The position numbers were made by a program, and so were the translations under genes. From Portulaca oleracea (Eukaryota; Streptophyta; Magnoliopsida; Caryophyllales; Portulacaceae), in the NCBI GenBank assembly GCA_029582165.1, contig CM055876.1, forward strand, positions 11,052,501 through 11,116,500: 64,000 bases of DNA, in the 5' to 3' direction. Of the stretch, positions 12,576 through 23,250 are shown one piece after another (position 1 is the stretch's first letter; every line of letters starts with the position of its first letter). Under the pieces are notes generated by a model, which was not told the DNA's origin, did not search any database, and worked only from the letters and a program-made list of their open reading frames with translations.

Positions 12576-12625
12576 ATTAAAGGAAAATTTGATTCTAATA
12601 ATCTCTACTAATGCAAATTGTACAA
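12576..12625. mobile_element. MITE copy C, left part (split by the Tat element)
   Basis: The sequence GGAAAATTTGATTCTAATAA and the following AATTGTACAA match the MITE end. The match stops exactly where the LTR begins at 12626. The remainder resumes at 26803. Confidence 0.65.
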
Positions 12626-13211
12626 TGTAGACACCGGAATTTGTACCGGCATAATCCCAACTCATCAAAATAAGCAAATCACTTGGGCCAAATGATAAAA
12701 GGGGTCATTGGGCCCAAAAGGTCAAACAATCTGAGCCCAGGAAATCAAAACAGGCCGCCTACTTTCATTAAAACCCCCCTGGATTTTAACTTTCAGAAGG
12801 CATCCCGCACATAAGCAGGCCCAAAAGCACGCCCCGACCCAGAGAGTTTGAAACCCGCCTAGGTTTTGAGGTGAGTAGCAGACGTCATCGTTTTATGCCA
12901 TGTCAGCGATCCGCGTGATAGTCAAATTAAAACCCGCCTAGGTTTTAATTGTTCTGGCGCCAAAATCTGCATGCATGCAATCCCATGATCATAGCCCCAC
13001 GTGGTTGACTTCACCTTGACTTCTCAAAACCCGCCTAGGTTTTGATCCTTGGAGGGCATGATTTGTGGGGTATGCTCCCCTTGGTTTCCCTCCAAACCTC
13101 TCACTCCCTGACCTATAAATACCCCCTCCATTTCACCTTCATCATCAAACATTCTCATTATCTACTACCATTACTCTACCCTCATTTCACCAACTATCAT
13201 CATTATCCTAG
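12626..13211 (+). repeat. 5' LTR of the Tat element, 3'-truncated
   Basis: It starts TGTAGACACCGGAATTTG and matches 25205 onward in the 3' LTR. Similarity stops at 13211, where LTR sequence (CATTATCCTAG) joins directly to gag. About 1 kb of LTR, the primer site and the start of gag are therefore missing. It contains four copies of the AAAACCCGCCTAGGTTTT motif and a TATA-like CTATAAATA at 13113. Confidence 0.85.
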
Positions 13212-13740
13212 ATGTCTCTTACTCACAGGCTCTTGATCGGTTGGTCAAGAAAGGTTTTTTGGTTCTGCCTTTGCCAAAAGAAGAGCTGGCAATTAAAGGG
13301 AAAAATTGGGATGCTAACCAATTTTACCGTTATCATCGTTGCCGAGGACATGATACAGAGAAATGCTGGATTCTTAAAAACAAGATAGAGGACATGATAA
13401 AGGATGGGACATGATACAGAGAAATGCTCCCTCACCTATAAATATCCCCTCCATTTCACCTTCATCATCAAACATTCTCATCATCTACTACCATTACTCT
13501 ACCCTCATTTCACCAACTATCATCATTATCCTAGATGTCTCTTACTCACAGGCTCTTGATCGGTTGGTCAAGAAAGGTTTTTTGGTTTTGCCTTTGCCAA
13601 AAGAAGAGCTGGAAATTAAAGAGAAAAATTGGGATGCTAACCAATTTTACCGTTATCATCGTTGCCGAGGACATGATACAGAGAAATGCTGGACTCTTAA
13701 GAACAAGATAGAGGACATGATAAAGGATGGGACACTGCCC
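13104..13740 (+). repeat. Tandem duplication (unit about 323 bp) of the LTR-gag junction
   Basis: 13104-13426 is repeated at 13427-13740 with few differences. Each unit holds the LTR segment from CTCCCT(G/C)ACCTATAAATA, the deletion junction and gag up to the zinc knuckle (GCCGAGGACATGATACAGAG). Because both units share the junction, the LTR-gag deletion came first and the duplication second. Confidence 0.9.
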
Positions 13741-15054
13741 ATGCCAAAAGCTGCCCAGAAACCTAACAATCAAAGCAACCCGATGCCCGAGCATACAAAT
13801 GCCATTTTCTGTGGAGATTTCAGCTTCGATCCTTCCATTTTAATTGTTGAGACGGGTCGACCTATCCCCGAGGTACTTGGTTCTTATGAAGACCTATCCA
13901 TTCATGGCATTTGGGACAATGATGACGATGATCAACAAGAACACTCCAAGACAGAATGGATGGAGAAGGATGAGCCAACGTCGGACGATGTGGCATTTCT
14001 AACTAGATCAGGCCACCACAACAACAGGAACACCACCACCCCAGTGGCTGTTTCTGATCCTACACCAATGGTTAGAGATAATAGCCAGACTCCTCCTGAA
14101 GATTCTCTCCTTACACAACTCAAGAAGGCCAGAGTTGAAGTTATTATCTGGCAGCTGATATGCACATCGCAAGCAGATAGACAAAGGATGTTAGATGCTC
14201 TCACTGCATTAACACTACCTCCCACGACGACTCCTGAATCTTTAGTTGCTCATGTGTCTACCCAACAAGAGGCCATCACCTTTGGAATTGAAGATCTGCC
14301 TCAGGGAGGAGCATCCCACAACAAAGCATTGTACCTTACAGTGCAATGTTCCAATAAGACTATCCCGCTGGTCCTGGTCGACAATGGCTCAGCCGTCAAC
14401 GTGTGCCCTTGGAGGACGGCATAGAAATTGGGAGTCCAAGAACAGTATTTGGCTCAAAATGGTGTACAGCTCAGGGCTTACGATAATTCTCCTCGAAGGT
14501 CGGTTGGGTCCATAATATTGCCCATCACTACAGGCAATATCACTCGGAATGTGGAGTTTGTAGTGCTAGACATTCCAGCCTCCTTCAATCTGCTACTAAG
14601 GAGGCCGTGGCTACACGAATGCAATGCTATAGCATCTACCTTACACCAGAAGGTAAAAATGTTGGTTCAAGGCCATGTTATCACCTTCTCGGGAGAATCC
14701 ATCAATGCTGTCTTTACTCCCAAGCAAACAACCCTTGAAGTGGAACACAGTTCCATTGACGAAGAACTTCACAACTTTGAACTTGTGGCGACTTTGAGCC
14801 AGGATGAAGCTTCCTTTGACTTCGATCTCTACTCAAATCCCAAAGTGCACGCTATGCATAAGAGACAAGGTCATTTCCTTGGGATGCCGCTAGGAAAGAA
14901 CCCGAAAAACAAGATTCCTCTTGTGTTCAAGACATTTAAGCAAAAGGGAAGGTTTGACTTAGGATACAAGCCAACTGAGAAGGAAGTTAGGCTCGCCAAA
15001 ATAGCTATAGCCGAGCAAAAGAGGATGGAAAATCCCCCTAGTTGTTCCAAATGA
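13411..15054 (+). pseudogene. Tat gag C-terminus and aspartic protease, broken
   Basis: The frame 13411-14424 reads from duplicated LTR sequence into gag. It contains SYSQALDRLVKKG, then the knuckle-like YHRCRGHDTEKCW. The protease follows: ALYLTVQC...VLVDNGSAVNV near 14330-14400, with the plant variant D-N-G-S active site. It continues after a frameshift near 14424 as the flap and the C-terminal NLLLRRPWLH box (usual form LLLGRPWLH). The stop at 15054 and the frameshift prevent a full polyprotein. In the family, gag forms the particle and the protease cuts the polyprotein. Confidence 0.85.
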
Positions 15055-16500
15055 AGCCCTATCCACTCACTCTAAATGGGCAGTTCGTTAGGGAAGGTGA
15101 TGACTTACCTTACTATGGGTTCCCTGAACCATTCTACCTAAAAAACAAGGGAATTCAAGTTGTTGGGTTAGAAGTTTTCAATGACTGCACCATTAATATG
15201 GCTACTGTTTTTGTCCCCGCTAGGGATAAATAGCCACCGTAGGAATGGACACATCTTGCTAGGAGCAACATATTTGGCATGCTGTTCGGACAAGAAGTTG
15301 TCAAAGAAGAGTCTGAAGCTGACGCTGTTATTGCTGCATTATCCAACCCAAGTTTTGACCCGAGCTCTATAATCACCGAAGATGGAGGAGTCCAGGCTGT
15401 CTCGTGGATTGATGCTGAGGAGAATAGCTTTGTTTTATCTGTAGGAGAGTCTGTTCCAAAGGGCATAGAGTCAAGTTCTAAGGGTCTAGAGTCAAGTGAG
15501 TCTGGTCTTGAGTTTGCTGGCGATGTATTCCTTTCTGCATTCAATAACATGAACCTTTCTGCTTACTCTGGTTCTTCTTTCCCCTCTTCCCTGAACTGCT
15601 GCGCTAATAATAATATGGAATTTAATGAACCCTTAAAAGAATTTTCTGATGAACATGAGCACAAAATGGTGATGCTAGAAGACACCATCACCATAAATGT
15701 AGGCACGAAAAAGCAACCTCGGGAGTTGAAGTTAGGTAGTTCGCTCATAGCAGAAGAACAGGTAGCATTCACGAAGCTCCTCAAAGAATTTGTGGACGTA
15801 TTCGCATGGTCCTACGAGGACATGCCGGGGATTGACAGGGAGATTGCGGAGTACACTATACCTTTGCTCCCAAATGCAAAGCCGGTTCGACAGAAGTCTA
15901 GGAGGATCAAGCCTGAATGGGCTAAGAAAATTGAAGAAGAAGTGATCAAGCAGCTTAATGCTAAGTTTATCAAAGTAGTCCAATACCCTGAATGGATTGC
16001 TAATATCGTTCCAGTTCCCTAAAAGGATGGGAAAGTGCGCATATGTGTGGACTTCCGAGACCTTAACAAAGCCAGTCCCAAGGATAGTTTCCCGTTACCT
16101 CACATCGATGTATTGGTGGATAACACTTGCGGACATGAGCTCTTATCATTTATGGATGAATATGCAGGTTACAATTAAATAAAAATGGCAGAACAAGATA
16201 TGGAGAAGACCTCGTTCACCACACCGTGGGGAACGTACTGCTACGCGGTCATGCGGCTCAATCCAAGACAAGGGAGGAGCATATTCCTAATCTCCGCAAG
16301 TTCTTTCTGCGACTTTGCAAATACAAGATGCGGCTCAATCCAGCAAAGTGCACCTTCGGTGTTACCTCTGGGAAGCTGCTAGGCTATGTGGTTAGCCAAC
16401 GGGGCATTGAAGTTGATCCTTCAAAGATAAAGGCTATCCAAGAGTTACAACCGCCCAGGACAGAAAAAGGAGATAAGAGGTTTCTAGACTATGACTTGTG
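15042..16500 (+). pseudogene. Tat reverse transcriptase, catalytic segment deleted
   Basis: A linker (15279-15700) leads into LKEFVDVFAWSYEDMPGID, a standard N-terminal RT box. DKxxR-type residues and PEWIANIVPVP follow. A stop at 16021 sits inside PVP-KDGKVRICVDFRDLNKA. A second stop near 16178 replaces Gln in GYNQIKM. After TTPWGTYCYAVM the sequence jumps to SKTREEHIPNLRKFF, so the segment that should hold the YVDDM catalytic box is gone (about 100-120 bp). A further deletion near 16480 removes part of the connection to RNase H. The enzyme is inactive as read. Confidence 0.85.
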
Positions 16501-16975
16501 AATCCTTGTTTAAGAAACTGAAGAAAGGAAGTAAAGTAGAATGGGACGATCAATGTCAAGCTGCCTTTGATAAAATCAAGAAGTATTTACAACATCCTCC
16601 AGTCCTCATGCCGCCAGTACCAGACGAGCCTCTACTCCTTTACCTTACATTGACTAGCTCCGCAATGTGGGCTATGCTGGCTCAAAAGGTAAAAGGTCAA
16701 GAGAGCGCCATCTACTACTTGGGCAAGAAGTTTCTAGACTATGAAAGTCGATACGCTGATATAGAGAAAATGGCTCTTGCATTAGTATGTGCCACAAAGA
16801 AGCTAAGACATTACATACTTTCACATACTGTATATGTCATAGTTGAGAACAATCCCATCAAATTCATTATGGAGCAACCAACCATCAACAACCGCATCGC
16901 CCGATGGGTAGTCATGCTTTCAGAATTCAATCTTCAATATCTACCCGGAAATCCATCAAAGGGCGAGTTGTTTCA
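16491..16975 (+). pseudogene. Tat RNase H domain (retroviral-type)
   Basis: The frame opens CESLFKKLKKGS. It runs through AAFDKIKKYLQHPPVL, then ESAIYYLGKKFLDYESRYAD and LRHYILSHTVYVI, the usual RNase H region of gypsy pol. The frame passes into another one near 16975. It would degrade RNA in the RNA-DNA hybrid. It sits directly after RT and before the second RNase H. Confidence 0.8.
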
Positions 16976-17456
16976 GATTTCCTGGCTGCTTCACCATCAC
17001 AGGAACCTCCAAGCACTCATTTGGAATTCCCAGACGAAGACGTATTCTTCACTGATGAAATTACGTGGGAAATGTATTTTGACGGAGCTTCTAACCAAAT
17101 GGGTTACGGAGTAGGAGTCCTAATAATATCTCTAGAAGGGGCACACTTCCCTGTATCTATAAAGTTGGATTTTGATGCTACTAACAACGCTCCAGAATAT
17201 GAAGCATGCATCAAGGGTCTACAAGCTGCTTCGGCTTTAGGCATACGCCATATAAAGGTCTTTGGAGATTCTAGCCTCATTATCAATCAGGCTAAGAATG
17301 CGTGGAAGGTTTAAAGTGAGTACCTCTTGGCTTATCAGCAGAAGCTCTTGGGACTTGCTGATCAATTTGAGCAAATTAGCTTCCAATACCTTTCTAGGAA
17401 TCACAATGAATTGGCTGATGCGCTGGTCAAGTTATCTTTAATGATATCGATCCCAT
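16976..17456 (+). pseudogene. Second, archaeal-type RNase H (Tat hallmark)
   Basis: The frame 16904-17314 contains WEMYFDGASNQMGYGVGVLI with the first catalytic Asp. It continues with NNAPEYEACIKGL (the catalytic Glu), then VFGDSSLIINQ (the second Asp). After a stop at 17314 the domain continues as FQYLSRNHNELADAL, which keeps the final Asp. Two RNase H domains in tandem are characteristic of Tat elements. The catalytic residues look intact, but the reading frame is not. Confidence 0.85.
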
Positions 17457-17518
17457 AAGGTACGCTCCAACTTCCAATAATAGTAGAACGACAATCTGAG
17501 CCAGCATATGTTTGCGCC

Positions 17519-18787
17519 ATGGAGAATCAAGAAGAAGAAACCGAGGAATTTTTTCTTGACATATACAACTTTCTTCAGAAGGGAGAATATCCAGCTGAGT
17601 TGGATTCTCGAGGACAACGAGCGATCAGGTCTCTAGCAGTACAATACTGCTTGATCCAAGATCGCCTGTACAAGAAGTCACCTACAGCCATCAATTTATT
17701 ATGCATCGATGCTAAAAGTGCAAAAGAGGTTATGGCTATTATACACGGAGGAGAGTGTGGGCCTCACATGAATGGGCGCATGCTAGCGAAGAAGATTCAA
17801 ACGGCTGGTTACTATTGGACCACTATGGAGGCAGATTGCTTGGATTTCGTTCGAACATGCCGCAAATGTCAGGAGTATGCCAACCTGCAGCATCAACCTC
17901 CTTCATATTTGACTACGTTGACATCTCTGTGGCCATTTTCGGTGTGGGGTATCGACATCATTGGCAAGATACACCCAACCGGAACAGGAGGGCATGAATA
18001 CATCTTGGTCGCCATCGATTACTTCACTAAGTGGGTAGAGGCAGTCTCTTTTGCTAAACTCACATCCAAACAAGTGGCTAAATTCATCCTTCAGAACATC
18101 ATATGCCGATATGGAGTGCCTCATGAGATCATCAGTGATAACGGGAGTCATTTTCGGAAAGAAGTGGAGGCTCTGCTTACAAAATTCAGCATCATCGGTC
18201 ATTGCCTTATCGACCTCAAGCTAATGGAGCTGTAGAAGCGGCCAATAAAACAGTGGCGAGAATCATCAAGAAAATGGTGGTCACTTACAAAGATTGGCCC
18301 GACAAATTAGCATTCACCTTATGGGGATACCGAACCTCTATACAAACTGACACAGGAGCAACATCATATTCATTAGTGTATGGGATGGAAGCAGTCCTGC
18401 CGATTGAATTAGCAATCCCTTCATTACGAATAGTGGCAGAAAGCCAATCGCCGGAAGCAAAATGGGCTAGGGCAAGGTTCGAGGAGTTAATGTTGATGGA
18501 TGAAAGGCGGTTAAGGGCGTTGCATAATGTGTAAGTGTACCAAAGTAGGATCAATCGTGCTTTTAATAAGAAGGTGAAAAGTCATTCACTTCAAGAAGGT
18601 GATCTGGTGCTTAAGGAGATGAGGGCACCTATACAAGACCCAAGGGGAAAATTTGCACCTAATTGGAAGGGTCCTTATATGATTAAGGAAATTTTACCGG
18701 GAGGAGCAGCTCGGCTTGCTACTATGGATGGAGAAGATATGATTTAGCCAACAAATTTGGATCAGCTCAAGCGATATTATGTTTAAT
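17519..18787 (+). pseudogene. Tat integrase, frameshifted
   Basis: The frame 17519-18235 has the zinc-binding HHCC region (HGGECGPHMNG then CRKCQ) and the first catalytic Asp in WGIDIIGKI. It also has the second Asp in ISDNGSHF. A one-base shift near 18190 moves the rest to the frame 18202-18534 (PYRPQANGAVEAANK, carrying the catalytic Glu). After a stop at 18534 the C-terminal region follows (LQEGDLVLKEMR, NWKGPYMI), with stops at 18747 and 18785. D, D and E are all present. The family enzyme inserts the DNA copy into the host chromosome. Confidence 0.9.
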
Positions 18788-19011
18788 ATAGCCAAGCAAC
18801 TGGAAAACCAATTTGCAGACACTTGGTGAATATTTAATATATGCTAATAAAAAGAATAAAAAATAAAGTTTCCAAGAGCACAATTATACTTCTTCTTTTA
18901 TTAATGATTAATATGCAAGTACACTGCTTGTAAACAAGAAAATTCAAAAGGCGTAATTAAATAAAAGTTTATTATCGCAAAACAGTTCAGTCCTTCACTT
19001 TCATCCATCTT

Positions 19012-19843
19012 CTAAACTTTCTTCATTTTTTCCACTTCGCCAGTGGGCTCACGGTCAGTCTCCATGTCTCTAGGACCATTTGGGTCCATCTCTTTGTCCT
19101 TAGGTTTGTAGGCCCGCTTATGTGGTTTCCGCGTCTCCACCCTCGGACCAAGCCAGTCTTTTGCTGTGACTTTTGCACCGAGACGGTCCTTTACTGATGA
19201 ATGAGGACCCAATCTTTCCTTCACAGATGTCTTCTCTCTTCTCGCCTCTCCGGCATGGCGAGATTCGACGACCGCGATCAACCACCCGTGATAGTCAGCA
19301 TCGGCAGACTGTGATACATATACCTTTTGTGGAGCCTTAAGGGTCGGTCTTCGTTCCCAATACTTCAGCCATGACTCTATCACCGAGCCGCGAAGCTTCA
19401 ATTGCTCGGTATCACCGGACCATATTCCAATGTGTCACCAGACCATATTCCAATGTGTCAGGAGATTGAAAGTATTCGACGATAGTTCGGAAATGTACCT
19501 TATCGCCGAATAGTGCGCTTCCTATGACCCGGGATGGAAGGCATATCAGCTCCTTGTGTTGTTCAACGTCGCCAGTAGATGTTGGAGGTGACGTCGGACG
19601 TGCGAAGTGATTCGTCCCGAGAATAGAAGACCACTCCTCGGGAACTGGACATAGCTCCTTCAATGTGAAGCGGAAAACGTGCATCTTCGGATCCCAAAAA
19701 GTCTCCACCGCACGGAGGAAGTCACGGTTGACTCTCACTTGCCGGAGGCTCAGCAAGCTCGTCAGATTATATCTCCCGAGCTCTTTCTTCTCTTCTTTGG
19801 ACAAGGTGCTCATCCAAGTAGCAAGCTTCTTCTCAAAAGCCAT
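19012..19843 (-). pseudogene. Antisense ORF A in the Tat element, plant mobile domain (PMD)-like
   Basis: The frame 19843-19412 (MAFEKKLATWMSTLSKEEKK start) contains VNRDFLRAVETFWDPKMHVF and FTLKELCPVPEEWSSILG, which follow the PMD pattern of 'W...T..F.....E..PT..E...LLG'. The second frame, 19401-19012, is charged and repetitive (VKERLGPHSSVKDRLG), like the variable tails of such proteins. The gene runs opposite to gag-pol in the space between integrase and the 3' LTR. PMD genes are known as passengers of plant retroelements. Their function there is not established. It is split by a frameshift at about 19405. Confidence 0.6.
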
Positions 19844-20596
19844 GAGAATTGGGAGGATTTTTGTGTTTTTTTGGAGAGTATTTGATGAAGACTATAAAGT
19901 GAAGATGATGAGAAATGATCATATGCATAGGATGGGGTATTTATACACCTTCATCCATGATCAAAATTGAGCAAAACGGTCAGCAAAAGATCACATAGCC
20001 GTTGCCATCACATCCCTTGATTCAAGCCCCTCCCAACGGCTAGCAAAAAAAGAAGAAGTTAAAACCCGCCTAGGTTTTAACTTCCAGAGACTGTAGCGCA
20101 CCTCGGCCGGCTTCAGCTGACTATTTAAAACCCGCCTAGGTTTTAAGCGGCCCAGGCCCAATTTTCAGTTGCCGTGGCCCATTTGCTTGTTGCTTTATTT
20201 TGTGCTCTTCCCTTTGGCTTCAACCGACCTATTTGTTTATGTCTCGGGTTTTGTTATCGACCCAATGACGCTTGGTTCTGAAATTTTTGCTCGAGTAAAC
20301 TTTGATACTTAAGTTTTTGATTCTTTTTTATTTTCTTTTCTTTTTGGGGAAGCGGGATTAATTGGGATTAATCCCGTCATGTAGAAAATCATTCAAAATT
20401 ACAATAGTAAAGCGTCAAAGTTGTGCATTCACCAAGTCTTGCATAAAATAAAAATATTGCAAAGAGTCTTGCATTTTATAAAAAATAAGAAAAAAGAAAA
20501 AAAAATAATACAAAGGGTCCTGCATTGCATTGCATGTTTGTTATCACCACAGGGAGCCCGAATCGCTGATGTCCTCTGCCAAGTTGCTACCTGCAT
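19844..20596. other. Noncoding part of the Tat 3' region
   Basis: There is no convincing ORF. The stretch holds two copies of the AAAACCCGCCTAGGTTTT motif (20061, 20127), GGCCCA words between them, and an AT-rich filler. Confidence 0.6.
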
Positions 20597-23250
20597 TTAA
20601 AGCTCCAGTGTTGGAAGTACCGGCTGTGCCAAAATAGGTGTCCCAGAAATAGTAATCAGGACCAGGAGCAGTCTACCCAAGAGGTGATGGCCCGGACAGG
20701 GGCATTTCCGAAGGATGTACGCTCGACGGTGAAGACAAGGAATGCTCCTGTGAAGCAGCCAGCCAGGAATGAAAGGGAACCTACCACTCAACAGATGGAG
20801 TAGGCCATACAGGACCAATTCCATAGCCGGGGGCTGGCCAACCAGAAGAAGCAGATCCTCCCAGCCAAGAGTGTTGAGGCGCAGACCACTCTTGCGAACC
20901 CATGGGCCATGACAGACCTATTCCAGGAGCAGGGATAGGCCACCCTGCAAAACCAGAACCAAAAGAGGAAGCGTCATAGGGTGCAGGACGTGAAGTAGTG
21001 TCATCCGCTAGGGCTTGACTGTCAGGATACCCTACGGATGCACCTGAGTCATGGTTCCTCACCACTATCTCCCGACTACGACGGGCAGAACGCACTGAAG
21101 TTGGAGTACGACGAGAATGAGAGGGCCGGTAGGTGGCGCTTGACTCTGAAGCATCCTTCACCCAATATGAATGAGGCTAAGTATCACCACCATACCCAGC
21201 ATTGTGATATGACCCCCCTGACCAAGAACCTCCTCCAAGGACATCTGAGCCATGTCCTCTTCCATACTAGGAGGACGACGATCTCTGCTACCAGACCTGC
21301 TACGATGAGATCTAGTCGAGTGTTGACCCTCAACCAGAACACCTTTGCCGCGACCCTCTAATACAACTGCTAGAGGAGGATCGGAAGATCCACCGATTTC
21401 TCCCGAGATCGGCCTTGAGTAGAATATTCCCCTACCGAAGAACGACGTGGTGGCTCCGTGCGAGGAGCACCTGCAGTAGAACGTTGAGGAGGTTCTCGGG
21501 GAACAGACTCCGCATCAGCCTCCTTATCGGCTCTTCTGGTAGTATCTCCTCGATACCTACCCGAGCCGGTGAATGCCCAATCAAGATGTTTCCTTATGGT
21601 ACTCCACTCCTTAGTTAGTTGTTGGAGGAAAGCCCATCTTGGCTGAAAGATAGCAAAACGGGGTGAGCCATAAGTAATATGTGGAGTGAAAAGGAAGCAA
21701 CATGGAACGAAGGATTATCGGTTTACGATAAAATGCTTGAAACGTGGAGCACTCGCTGCTGTTCTCCACGTCAAAGAAGCCGCCGATCTTTCACCTCTCC
21801 AGTGGAATCTCCACCTCAGCGGCCTTAGTGTAGGGCCCCAACTGAAGATTTTATGGTCAGGAATCAGCCAAAACATAATAAGGAGAAAGGAGGAAGATAC
21901 ATACCACTCGAGGAGCCAAAAGGCTAAGATAACGCTGGAACTCCTCATTGAATTGCTCTTGTGGAACGTCATGTATGAAGTTGTCAGAATCCTAGCCTCG
22001 AACCAGATCCCTTAGGACGCCTAGATCAACTCGCCATGGCTTAAACATATGTGCCGGAGGGTCCAGGGGAATGAGACCAGGATAACCTCCCAGAATTTGC
22101 CTCGAGGCTCTCTCCCCTAAATACCACACATAACCATAAGGCCCCTCAATCAAGAGGCGAAGATGGGTGTCGTGCTCCACTTAATCCAAAGGTTGTGGTA
22201 ATTCGTCGACATTAAAATCGGCCCAAGGACGCCAGTTCATTTGATCCCGTAAAAGGAAAGGCGCATTTAAGTATGACATATAAAGGAAAATGAAAGAAAG
22301 ATGCTGGATATAAAGGAATACCAGTGTCAAGTTATCCAAGATGCCACGAATAAGGTCAAGACTCCCTGACTTATACTTCTTGTCATGAATGCCCTCGGTG
22401 GTCCAGCGTTCAGCAGCTAGTACCGTCTTATTCTTCTTCAAACGAATACCCAGGGCCGAGATGTACTCATACGCCCATGACTGCATAAACATGATGTTAA
22501 ATGAGGAAGAAAGGATGAACTGCATTGAAAAGGGAAGGTTCGAGCACATACCTCGAGCACCTTCCACAAGGAAGGACCATACTAGTAATGAGTCTGAGCC
22601 GCATGAAGGTAGACCGGGTCCGCATCCTGCGAGAGTCTTACGCCACGATGAAGCCAGTGGATGAAGTTCGCATAGGACGCCTTGCCCCAATTCAGGTTTC
22701 GAATATTATCAAAATTGAGAAGTTTTCGGAACCACGTCAGGGAAATGTTGTCCCCATGGTTTTTAAAAAGGGTAGCAGAGATCACGTACGCCAAGAAAAG
22801 GAAGCGGTGTTGCTCTACAGGCAGATTTTGGAAACTTGCATCGTAGATGGCCAATTCAAAGTGCTTATAGGCGAGATTGGGGAGACCTTGCCGTTGTCCC
22901 AAATGTACAGACACTGGTCCCAACATATTTAGAACTAGCGGAGGGATCTCCGCGTCAAAGACCACGTCCTGCCCACCCCAAGGAAGACCGGTAATCATAA
23001 CGAAATCTTTGGGCGTGAGCGTCATCTCACCCACAGGCAAGTGAAATGAGTTAGTTGAATCCCACAACCTCTCAGCCATTGCTCGACCTATGATACGGAA
23101 CGTCCGTTTCTTTCAGGCCTTCAGGCATTTCTAGAAAGCCATGAAGCCTGCCGCAGTCAAAGTGTCACGGACAAAGTCTCCAGGGATCGGTTTGGCTACC
23201 TTAAGAGGCTCTTTCAAGGAGCCAGGAGTTTTCAGGTTATCCTCCTAAAT
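20597..23250 (-). pseudogene. Antisense gene B in the Tat element, plant mobile domain protein, broken
   Basis: On the minus strand the reading begins near 23247 in a frame with FVRDTLTAAGFMAF. It continues at 23079 with MAERLWDSTNSFHLPVGEMT and LTPKDFVMITGLPWGG, the core PMD signature. LFLAYVISATLFKNHGDN and SYANFIHWLHRG follow, then SWAYEYISALG (22460) and WRPWADF (near 22230). The C-terminal part, EEFQRYL, lies near 21960, and a Ser/Arg/Pro-rich tail runs to about 20780. Segments are separated by stops and likely introns (for example around 22600 and 22300). The layout resembles the MAIN/MAIL1-like PMD-C family. I infer a captured host-type gene carried by the retroelement. Confidence 0.75.

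Noticed and set aside
20597..23250. Intact host MAIN/MAIL1-type gene
   Set aside because: It is antisense inside a retroelement between integrase and 3' LTR and has several frame breaks, so it is an element passenger.
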